DNA from: an uncultured Treponema sp.
Lineage (GTDB): Bacteria; Spirochaetota; Spirochaetia; Treponematales; Treponemataceae
Assembly (NCBI RefSeq): GCF_938029485.1
Contig: NZ_CALHGC010000423.1
Span: 1-25,623, forward strand
Direction of reading: 5' to 3'
Length of the DNA stretch: 25,623 nucleotides
Both the position numbers and the translations under genes were made by a program. The notes beneath the pieces were generated by a model. That model searched no databases and was not told where the DNA came from. It worked only from the letters and a program-made list of their open reading frames with translations. Numbering within the stretch: the first letter of the stretch is position 1; the number at the start of each line of letters is the position of its first letter. This document shows positions 1 to 5,922 of this stretch, one piece after another.

Positions 1-99
1 AAGTGCAATATGTCCGCTATGCAACAAAAATACTCGAGCATCAAAATCGCCTGAAAAATAAATCACTGAATTTGCGCTGTATTGAACAGCCTTTGGCAT
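1..99 (-). CDS. Partial CDS, probable cyclic-nucleotide-binding domain protein (N-terminus only)
   Basis: Only the first 33 codons are in the window; the gene runs off the left edge. The ATG (99-97, minus strand) is preceded by a strong Shine-Dalgarno GGAGG with 5-6 nt spacing. The translation begins MPKAVQYSANSVIYFSGDFD and continues ARVFLLHSGHIAL. The spacing of tyrosine, the SGD turn and the VFLLHSG strand resembles the first strands of a cNMP-binding (CRP-like) beta-barrel, where Y..G..IY..GD....VFLL.SG.I is typical. The family call rests on these 33 residues alone; an effector domain, if any, is not visible. It is transcribed divergently from the PHP gene, and its leader carries a hairpin at 150-175. 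Confidence 0.65.
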   Translation of the reverse strand, partial: MPKAVQYSANSVIYFSGDFDARVFLLHSGHIAL

Positions 100-125
100 T
101 TTGTCCTCCGTACCACACGCAGTTC

Positions 126-143
126 TCAACTGTAATCATACAT
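126..143 (-). other. Possible five-codon upstream ORF in the leader of the 1-99 gene
   Basis: On the minus strand, ATG at 143-141 opens a frame MYDYS followed by TGA. An AGGGAG purine tract lies 4 nt upstream, inside the 3' arm of the hairpin at 150-175. The frame ends 27 nt before the real start codon at 99. A frame this short can arise by chance; the only argument for it is a well-spaced Shine-Dalgarno placed in the hairpin arm. Confidence 0.2.
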
Positions 144-149
144 GGTGCT

Positions 150-175
150 CCCTAAAAACTTCAGTTTTTAAAGGG
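150..175 (-). promoter_or_regulatory. Leader hairpin upstream of the 1-99 gene
   Basis: A seven-base stem AAAAACT/AGTTTTT with a two-base loop is extended by T-A and, across a small bulge, by CCC/GGG. In the sense of the minus-strand gene it lies about 50 nt upstream of the start codon, and its 3' arm reads GTTTTTAGGGAG. The core CTGAAGTTTTTAG resembles hairpins in the murE leader (11492-11521) and between atpI and atpK (1943-1982). A U-run terminator geometry is not evident. Confidence 0.5.
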
Positions 176-272
176 TACTGCATATATTTATCCGAACAAT
201 TAACGGTAAGAACTATCTGCGATGATTATATCATACCTCGCGGAAAAAACCTAGTGCATTATGAATCTTTTT

Positions 273-280
273 GCTATAAT
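273..280 (+). promoter_or_regulatory. Extended -10 element for the PHP gene
   Basis: TGCTATAAT is a perfect extended -10 (TGNTATAAT), with the TATAAT hexamer at 275-280. The ATG at 288 is 8 nt downstream, about where transcription should begin. No Shine-Dalgarno precedes that ATG, so the message may be leaderless. There is no convincing -35, which an extended -10 does not need. Confidence 0.45.
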
Positions 281-287
281 GATTGCT

Positions 288-1148
288 ATGATAGATTTGC
301 ATACTCATTCCACAGCCTCCGACGGTACTTTTTCACCGGCGGAACTGGCAGCGGAAGCGCATAAGGCGGGACTTTCGCTGTTTGCCCTTACCGATCACGA
401 CACCGTAGCGGGCGTTGCGGAAGCACAACAGGCAGGGGAAGCGCTCGGCATCCGTGTTTTGCCGGGAATAGAAATCAGTGTTGAATGGCAGCCGGGCGAG
501 CTGCATCTACTCGGACTGGGAATCGATATCGAAAATAAAACACTCTGCGGTCTTATGCAGTATGCGCAGGAAAAACGGCTGGAACGGAACCGTAAGATAA
601 TAGAAAAATTTAATGAGGCGGGGATCGTCATCGACGAAGAAAAGCTCGCCCAACTCGCCGGCGGAGCGGTAATCGGACGGCCTCATTTTGCAAAGTATCT
701 TGTACAGGAAAAAAAAGCCAAATCCATTCAAGACGCCTTTCTTAAATATCTGGCCAAAGGCCGGCCGTTTTATATTGAAAAAGAATGTTTACCGCTTACG
801 GAATCAATAGAAGCCATTAAAGCCGCTTGCGGGGTTCCCGTGTTGGCACATCCGATGTCGCTCTATCTTTCGTGGGGAAAACTACCTGAAACCATCGCAC
901 AATTTAAGAAAGACGGTTTAGTAGGACTTGAAGCGTGGCATTCGGGAGCGCGGTACGGCGAATGTGTCCGGCTGCAAGCACTGGCGAAAGATCTCGGGCT
1001 GATTGTTACTGCCGGCAGCGACTTCCACGGGGCAAACCGCAAAGACGTACATTTAGGTAGAACCGCAGCCGATCTCCCGATTGAAGACCGTTTTTTTACC
1101 GACAACCTACTCCCCGCGCTCGCCGCAGTAAACAGCACGTATCGGTAA
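288..1148 (+). CDS. PHP-domain metal-dependent phosphoesterase (TrpH/YciV-like)
   Basis: A 286-residue protein with the complete PHP (polymerase and histidinol phosphatase) metal-binding set: HTHSTASDGT at the extreme N-terminus, DHDT, EIS, RPHFA, LAHPMS and the C-terminal GSDFHG. Known members of this TrpH/YciV group hydrolyse phosphoester bonds of nucleotides or short RNA (E. coli YciV/RNase AM acts on 5' ends and pAp); the substrate here is unknown. Full length for the family. The frame is open from an ATG at 261, but the ATG at 288 puts the first metal-binding histidine four residues in, as in homologues, and sits just downstream of an extended -10. No Shine-Dalgarno is seen for either start. 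Monocistronic; followed by a multi-hairpin element rather than a simple terminator. Confidence 0.88.
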   Translation: MIDLHTHSTASDGTFSPAELAAEAHKAGLSLFALTDHDTVAGVAEAQQAGEALGIRVLPGIEISVEWQPGELHLLGLGIDIENKTLCGLMQYAQEKRLERNRKIIEKFNEAGIVIDEEKLAQLAGGAVIGRPHFAKYLVQEKKAKSIQDAFLKYLAKGRPFYIEKECLPLTESIEAIKAACGVPVLAHPMSLYLSWGKLPETIAQFKKDGLVGLEAWHSGARYGECVRLQALAKDLGLIVTAGSDFHGANRKDVHLGRTAADLPIEDRFFTDNLLPALAAVNSTYR

Positions 1149-1189
1149 AGCGTTTTATCGTAATCGGCATATCACAGTGCAGAGCATTC

Positions 1190-1316
1190 GTCAAAACTAT
1201 ACATCCTTGTACATTTTTGACTGCGAGTTTTTTACAAAGCAAAAAACTCGTTTCTGTTTGGAACCACCGACATCCGTGCCGGATCGCACACACAGTGCGA
1301 AACATTGAGCACTGTA
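1190..1316 (+). repeat. Multi-hairpin intergenic element, copy 1 (plus orientation)
   Basis: Successive hairpins follow the PHP gene. Hairpin I (1190-1221): outer stem GTCAAAA/TTTTGAC and tip TACATCCTTGTA. Hairpin II (1224-1250): ten-base stem CGAGTTTTTT/AAAAAACTCG. Then comes a spacer ending GGAACCAC, and hairpin III (1267-1282) CCGACATCCGTGCCGG. A further stem ACAGTGC/GCACTGT (about 1292-1315) follows. The same order, spacer and loop tips recur on the minus strand at 23521-23655, with different but still pairing stem sequences. The element has no coding potential of its own. Confidence 0.7.
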
Positions 1317-1349
1317 CCCTGACGTTTGCGTCGGAGTTGTTGATTCTAA

Positions 1350-1390
1350 AACAAAAAAAACGGATTCCGGCAGAAGCCGAAATCCGTTTA
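1350..1390 (-). terminator. Rho-independent terminator of the V-ATPase operon
   Basis: On the minus strand the arms AAACGGATTTCGGC and GCCGGAATCCGTTT pair almost completely around a TTCT loop and are followed directly by a run of T. It starts about 12 nt past the atpK stop codon, so it closes the operon. Confidence 0.88.
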
Positions 1391-1400
1391 AGCAGCACTG

Positions 1401-1823
1401 TTAGCAGTTAATCAGTCCGAAAACCATAACGAACAACGCGACGGTTTCGCAAAGACCGACGACAGTGATGTACTGACCGAAGCCTTTGCCGGTTTCCGCC
1501 AGCGCATCGGAACCTGCTGCGGAAGCCTTGCCCTGTGCAATAGCGGAAGCTGCAATACCGAGACCGCACGCAACACCGACACCTAACAGGAACCACGGAT
1601 CCGCTTGTGAAGTAAGCATTTTGTTCATCAGCAAGAAGCCGTAAATGGTCTGCGTGAGCGGGGCGCCTGCAAATGCGAGGAGGATGAAGGGAGCCGGTTT
1701 ATTATTCAAATAACACCGCTTCCACGCTCCGATTGTGCCCTGTCCTGCGATAGCAAGCCCTAATGCCGATCCGAATGCCGAAATACCGAGTGCAGCTGCT
1801 GCACCAAACATACCAAAACTCAT
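1401..1823 (-). CDS. atpK: V-type ATP synthase subunit K (membrane rotor ring, proteolipid)
   Basis: A 140-residue, very hydrophobic protein with four predicted transmembrane helices in two hairpins, the duplicated proteolipid of V-type ATPases that forms the rotating c-ring. The second hairpin carries the ion-binding glutamate in GLCETVALF (E126). The first hairpin has glutamine instead (T57-Q58 in PLTQTIYG), so there is one carboxylate per four-helix unit, as in V-type K subunits. T57, Q58, Q97 (AQGKASAAG) and E126 match Na+-coordinating positions described for Enterococcus hirae NtpK; Na+ coupling here is inferred. The start is supported by GGAGG 7 nt upstream. It is the last gene of the operon, 163 nt after atpI, and that gap holds a large hairpin. 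Confidence 0.93.
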   Translation of the reverse strand: MSFGMFGAAAALGISAFGSALGLAIAGQGTIGAWKRCYLNNKPAPFILLAFAGAPLTQTIYGFLLMNKMLTSQADPWFLLGVGVACGLGIAASAIAQGKASAAGSDALAETGKGFGQYITVVGLCETVALFVMVFGLINC

Positions 1824-1942
1824 TGAAGTCCTCCAAGTAATATCTACATGATCTATCTCACCGCTCCCGCGTATGAAATAAGAAATGTTAGCGTTACCGC
1901 TTTCTATTCGCCGATACAGACGTACCGGCGTTTTATCACATC

Positions 1943-1982
1943 TTCTAAAAACGTCGGCTTTTAAAAGCTCCCCGTTTTAGAA
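1943..1982 (-). promoter_or_regulatory. Two-tier hairpin between atpI and atpK
   Basis: Immediately after the atpI stop codon, the outer arms TTCTAAAAACG (1943-1953) and CCGTTTTAGAA (1972-1982) pair, enclosing an inner palindrome GCTTTTAAAAGC. No T-run follows on the minus strand, so it looks more like an RNA-processing or stability element than a full terminator. The 3' arm in sense reads CGACGTTTTTAGAAG, similar to the leader hairpins at 150-175 and 11492-11521. Confidence 0.55.
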
Positions 1983-1986
1983 TCCC

Positions 1987-3957
1987 TTATTCTGCGAAAG
2001 GTTCGTATTTGAACCCTGCCCACGTTAAGCCGACATGGTTTGAAAACTCTAATGTATTAAGCCGCACTCCGTGTACGATGACTGAAAGTACGTTCATAAT
2101 ATAGTTCAAACCGTGTCCGAAGAATAACAGCAGCACACCCAAAAAGATGAGGAAGCTGCCGAGCGCCGGTCCCGCCATTTGGTTGACTGTCGCGCTGATT
2201 GCAGAACCTGCAAGCCCGACTGCCCAAAGACGGATATAGCTCATGATATCGGCAAAGACGTTTACCACCCCTAAGAACATCGTGATGATATTTTTAAGAC
2301 TGTCAACGATACTCTGCCCGATACCGGTTTGATAATTTGAAAAAATAAAATTGAGTGCAAAGCCGCCGCCTACCGCAATCATTACCGGTTGGTTAATCTG
2401 GTACCGCTCGGCGCTGACAACAAGGCTGAGTACCACGACATACATACCGCAGAGCATCGCAATGGAGCCGACATGTCCCAGTATCTGCGGAGAACGGATA
2501 TTCCGCACAATCGAGATGATATGCCCGATTGTCAGCTGAATAAGCCCGAGTGTAAAGCAGAACTGCATCAAGTTGGCATTTCTGATGCTCTCTTCCGTTG
2601 CGTTCGAGATAGCCGGTACGGACAGGTTCTTCAGCCATGCGGGGATGTAATCCACCGAAATGCCGAACCAGTTGCAGGTTGCCGTTCCCCAGATAACGGT
2701 GAGGACACCGAGATAGAGGAACATCTGCATGGCGAGCGGAGCGGGCTGCTCCTTCGCTTTTGCTTTGACGATTCCGATGAGTGACAAGATCACGAGGATG
2801 CCGCCGTAGCCTGCGTCCCCGAAAATCATCGCAAAGAAGATACCGAAAAAGAGCAGGAACCACAGCGAAATATCGGGTTCGCGGTAGCCCGGCACGGTAC
2901 CGAGGAAGTCTGTAAGCGGGGTAAGCAGCTGTACAAACCGGTTATGCCGCATTGCAGTCGGGACGGCATCTTCTTCCGCAGGATCATCTGCAATAAACGC
3001 CCAGCCGTTTGCCTTTGCAAGCCCTGCAAAATCAGCTTGTTTTTCAGCAAGAATATAACCGGAAAGCCGCGCAAGCCGGATCGGCTCTTTTTCAGCATTC
3101 CCGGCAGTGCCGTTTGCAGCATTACCGGAACCGACCGCCGCAGTAGCTGCGCTGCCGGATGCGGCAAGCGTTGCCGAACTATCGGTACCGGAAGCAACTG
3201 CCGTATCTTCCTCAAGCGGGATTACTTCCATACCGGCACGGACGGTTTCAAACTCAATCTCTTTTGCAAGTTTTTTTGCTTCTGCCTTTAACGGCGCAAG
3301 CAATTCAGTCCGTGCTCCAATCTTTGCTTTGAATGAGGGCAGCTGTTTTTGCAGCTGTTCTCTTTCGGTACGCATCGCCGAAAGCCGCATATCCGGTAGA
3401 ATAAGCGGGTTAAAATCGGACGGCAGATCAACCGGCACATCAACGGTTTCGGAAACTATCGCAAAGCGGACTGTTTTTTTACCGCCTGCAAGCCGCACCG
3501 TTTTAATGGTTTCAGGAAGCGTTGCGTAGGATTTTTCCGAAAGCTCGCCTATCGTCAAATAGATGCTGTTTTCTTCAAAGCTGCGTATATCATTGGGATC
3601 AAAATCACCCCAAGAACCGTATGCCTCGATGTCGCCGGTCAGCTTGTTGATTGCAGCCCGTGTATTTGATTCTTGGTCTTTGAGGTCAAGAATCTCGTCA
3701 ACTGCCTGCAATAAGTCATTCCGGTTCAACGTAAGCGGTTCAGTCTTTGTTTTTTCAGCTTTTTTCGGCTGCGATTCGGTAATCAACGCTTCCGCTTGCT
3801 GCAATCTCGTGTATGTGTTCTGCAATTCCGTCAAGGTATCGCTTGAAGCGGCTTCCTTTTCGATATGCACCGCACCGAAGTTCCGCAGTGTTTTTAACGC
3901 TGCCTTTTTCTGAGAATCCAGCACAAGGAGCGTCAGTTTTTTCATCGGTAAAATCAT
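1987..3957 (-). CDS. atpI: V-type ATP synthase subunit I (a-subunit, membrane stator)
   Basis: A 656-residue subunit I. The N-terminal half (about 1-350) is cytoplasmic, alpha/beta and coiled coil. The C-terminal half (about 363-630) has roughly seven hydrophobic segments. The essential arginine that faces the rotor carboxylate is R576 in SYIRLWAVGLAG, and the family signature HGVRLNTLEFSNH is near the C-terminus. Residues 253-289 form an Ala/Gly/Ser/Thr-rich low-complexity insertion in the cytoplasmic arm. The start ATG overlaps the atpD stop (ATGA) and has AGGAGG 7 nt upstream; the in-frame ATG four codons later lacks a ribosome site. Translational coupling with atpD is likely. Confidence 0.95.
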   Translation of the reverse strand: MILPMKKLTLLVLDSQKKAALKTLRNFGAVHIEKEAASSDTLTELQNTYTRLQQAEALITESQPKKAEKTKTEPLTLNRNDLLQAVDEILDLKDQESNTRAAINKLTGDIEAYGSWGDFDPNDIRSFEENSIYLTIGELSEKSYATLPETIKTVRLAGGKKTVRFAIVSETVDVPVDLPSDFNPLILPDMRLSAMRTEREQLQKQLPSFKAKIGARTELLAPLKAEAKKLAKEIEFETVRAGMEVIPLEEDTAVASGTDSSATLAASGSAATAAVGSGNAANGTAGNAEKEPIRLARLSGYILAEKQADFAGLAKANGWAFIADDPAEEDAVPTAMRHNRFVQLLTPLTDFLGTVPGYREPDISLWFLLFFGIFFAMIFGDAGYGGILVILSLIGIVKAKAKEQPAPLAMQMFLYLGVLTVIWGTATCNWFGISVDYIPAWLKNLSVPAISNATEESIRNANLMQFCFTLGLIQLTIGHIISIVRNIRSPQILGHVGSIAMLCGMYVVVLSLVVSAERYQINQPVMIAVGGGFALNFIFSNYQTGIGQSIVDSLKNIITMFLGVVNVFADIMSYIRLWAVGLAGSAISATVNQMAGPALGSFLIFLGVLLLFFGHGLNYIMNVLSVIVHGVRLNTLEFSNHVGLTWAGFKYEPFAE

Positions 3958-4571
3958 GCTGTTTCCTCCTCATCCGGAGCGTTCTTTTCCAAGTTTTTCT
4001 TGGAAATCTTCCCGCGCACAACCGCCGCTACCTGCTGATCTCCCAGATACACGGAAATTTTTTTGATGTTCCGCTTTGTTTCCGGTATCTTTACCTTTTC
4101 AAACAAGTTGACACGCTGCGTTGTGGTACGCAGTTCGTTGTTGAGCCGTGCAACCTGTTCGTCGAGGATTTGGGCTTCAAGATCGAGCGATAAAACCCGC
4201 TCCATCCGGTCGCAGGCAATGTCGAGCCAGAGCGGCGTTGTAAAAAGATCGTACCTGCTGCGTTCAAAGTCCGCTCCGGAAAATACCGGTATCGAAACAC
4301 CGGCAATATTTCCCGTCGAAGTACGCACTTCTTTCACCTTGAGGATTTCAGGCGTAAAGACCCCCGCTTCACCGAAGACGGCAATCCACTGCTCAAACTC
4401 CTTGTGCAGCGCGTCTCGGTTCAGCCGAACCTCTTTTGCATGCGTCTCAATCGTGCGGATTTCGGTTTGCAGCTGCTGTTTTTTAAGCTGAAGCGTCGGC
4501 AAGTACCGCTGGAACATCTTAAGCGATTCTTTTTGATTTTTCAGCTCGTTTTTCGTCAGTTTAATAGCCAT
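3954..4571 (-). CDS. atpD: V-type ATP synthase subunit D (central rotor stalk)
   Basis: A 205-residue, charged, largely helical protein whose N-terminal (about 5-70) and C-terminal (about 120-175) stretches have the heptad character of the long antiparallel coiled coil of subunit D. This subunit is the rotor axle inside the A3B3 head. The opening MAIKLTKNELKNQKESL is typical of the family (homologues start with ..PTK.EL...K..L). AAGGAA lies 7-8 nt before the ATG. It sits 31 nt after atpB and overlaps atpI by 4 nt. No subunit F gene, the usual partner of D in the stalk, is recognisable in the operon. Confidence 0.92.
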   Translation of the reverse strand: MAIKLTKNELKNQKESLKMFQRYLPTLQLKKQQLQTEIRTIETHAKEVRLNRDALHKEFEQWIAVFGEAGVFTPEILKVKEVRTSTGNIAGVSIPVFSGADFERSRYDLFTTPLWLDIACDRMERVLSLDLEAQILDEQVARLNNELRTTTQRVNLFEKVKIPETKRNIKKISVYLGDQQVAAVVRGKISKKNLEKNAPDEEETA

Positions 4572-4602
4572 CGCTATTCCTTATAATAGAGAAGGAAACG
4601 CA

Positions 4603-5922
4603 TTAATCCGCGGAGGGATTGTTCTGCGCATCCTTGGGCCAGAAGGTTTTGATCAAATCGGACTTAATACCGGTTTCCTCAGGAGTAAAGCAGGACGAAA
4701 GAATCTTCCATCCGTTATCGAGCGCTTCCTCAAGCGGAATGTTTACCGACAAATCCATCATACGGGATTCAAAAAGCTCACCGTATTTCAGCAGCTTGCC
4801 GTCCCATTCGCTCATCATAAAGCCCATCGACTTTTTCTCAAGCGTGTCCTTGTAGGAAGCATAGAGCTTGATCATATTGTCCATAAGGGCACGGTGATCT
4901 TCACGGGTCTTGCCGTTGACGTTCTGCTTGAGACGGGAAAGACTTCCGAACGGTTCGATGCGTCCGTGTTTAAGATAGAACTGACCTTCGGTGATATATC
5001 CGGTGTTATCGGGAACGGGGTGCGTTACGTCGTCGCCGGGCATGGTGGTAACGGCAAGAACGGTAACCGAACCTGCATCGTCAAAGTCAACCGCCTTTTC
5101 GTAGCGGGCGGCAAGCTGGCTGTAAAGGTCGCCGGGATAACCGCGGTTTGACGGAACCTGCTCTTGTATAATGGCGATTTCCTTCATTGCATCGGCGAAG
5201 TTGGTCATATCGGTTAAAAGAACGAGGACATCCTTGCCTTTGAGTGCAAATTGTTCACCGACTGCAAGACACATATCGGGGATCATCAAACATTCTACCG
5301 TCGGGTCGGCGGCGGTGTGTACGAACATCACCGTGCGGCTCAGCGCGCCTGCTTCTTCCAGCGTATCCTTAAAATAGAGGTAGTCGTCGTATTTAAGCCC
5401 CATACCGCCGAGTACGATGACATCAACCTCAGCCTGCATTGCGATACGTGCGAGCAGCTCGTTGTAGGGTTCACCGGAGCTTGAGAAAATCGGCAGCTTC
5501 TGGGAAACCACGAGGGTGTTGAATACGTCGATCATCGGAATACCGGTTCTGATCATGCGCTTCGCCATAATACGCTTGGACGGGTTTACGGACGGACCGC
5601 CGATTTCTACCATATTATCCTTGAGCATCGGGCCTTGGTCGCGCGGCTCACCTGAACCGTTAAAGATACGTCCGAGTAAGTCATCGGAAAAGCTTACCTG
5701 CATTTCCCGACCGAGGAAGCGTACTTCATCACCGGTGGAAACGCCGCGTCCGCCTGCAAATACCTGTAGCGAAACAAGATCACCGTCCAGCTTATTAACC
5801 TGTGCAAGCGAGGCGCCAAAGCTTGTCTGTACCTGCGCAAGCTCGCCGTAGGACACATCTTCAGCCTTGACGGTTATAACCGAACCGTTAATGGATTCAA
5901 TCTTACTGTACACTTTCTTCAT
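4603..5922 (-). CDS. atpB: V-type ATP synthase subunit B (regulatory, non-catalytic)
   Basis: A 439-residue V-type B subunit. It has an N-terminal beta-barrel (about 1-75), then a nucleotide-binding fold in which the P-loop is replaced by IFSSSGEPYNEL (145-156), so it lacks the GKT lysine and is non-catalytic as expected. GYPGDLYSQLAARYEKA carries the arginine that reaches into the catalytic A site. It forms the A3B3 hexamer with AtpA. The start ATG lies 20 nt inside the end of atpA and has GGAGG 7 nt upstream, so it is probably coupled to atpA. Confidence 0.96.
   Translation of the reverse strand: MKKVYSKIESINGSVITVKAEDVSYGELAQVQTSFGASLAQVNKLDGDLVSLQVFAGGRGVSTGDEVRFLGREMQVSFSDDLLGRIFNGSGEPRDQGPMLKDNMVEIGGPSVNPSKRIMAKRMIRTGIPMIDVFNTLVVSQKLPIFSSSGEPYNELLARIAMQAEVDVIVLGGMGLKYDDYLYFKDTLEEAGALSRTVMFVHTAADPTVECLMIPDMCLAVGEQFALKGKDVLVLLTDMTNFADAMKEIAIIQEQVPSNRGYPGDLYSQLAARYEKAVDFDDAGSVTVLAVTTMPGDDVTHPVPDNTGYITEGQFYLKHGRIEPFGSLSRLKQNVNGKTREDHRALMDNMIKLYASYKDTLEKKSMGFMMSEWDGKLLKYGELFESRMMDLSVNIPLEEALDNGWKILSSCFTPEETGIKSDLIKTFWPKDAQNNPSAD

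Noticed and set aside
101..364. 87-codon plus-strand frame across the divergent leader
   Set aside because: Starts in the ribosome-site region of the 1-99 gene, crosses the hairpin and overlaps the PHP gene in another frame; no family resemblance.
431..450. Third occurrence of CATCCGTG inside the PHP coding region
   Set aside because: It lies in conserved coding sequence without the flanking hairpin arrangement; chance match.
1190..1316. Integron attC site interpretation of the multi-hairpin element
   Set aside because: Treponemes can carry integrons, but no paired R'/R'' core sites (GTTRRRY) and no cassette arrangement are visible here.
1096..1411. Open frames of 64 and 100 codons on both strands in the PHP-atpK gap
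   Set aside because: No ribosome sites or recognisable domains; they cover the hairpin repeat and the atpK terminator.
1936..1941. Start-stop ATG TGA right after the atpI-atpK hairpin as a regulatory minimal ORF
   Set aside because: The purine tract abuts the ATG with no spacing; likely coincidence.
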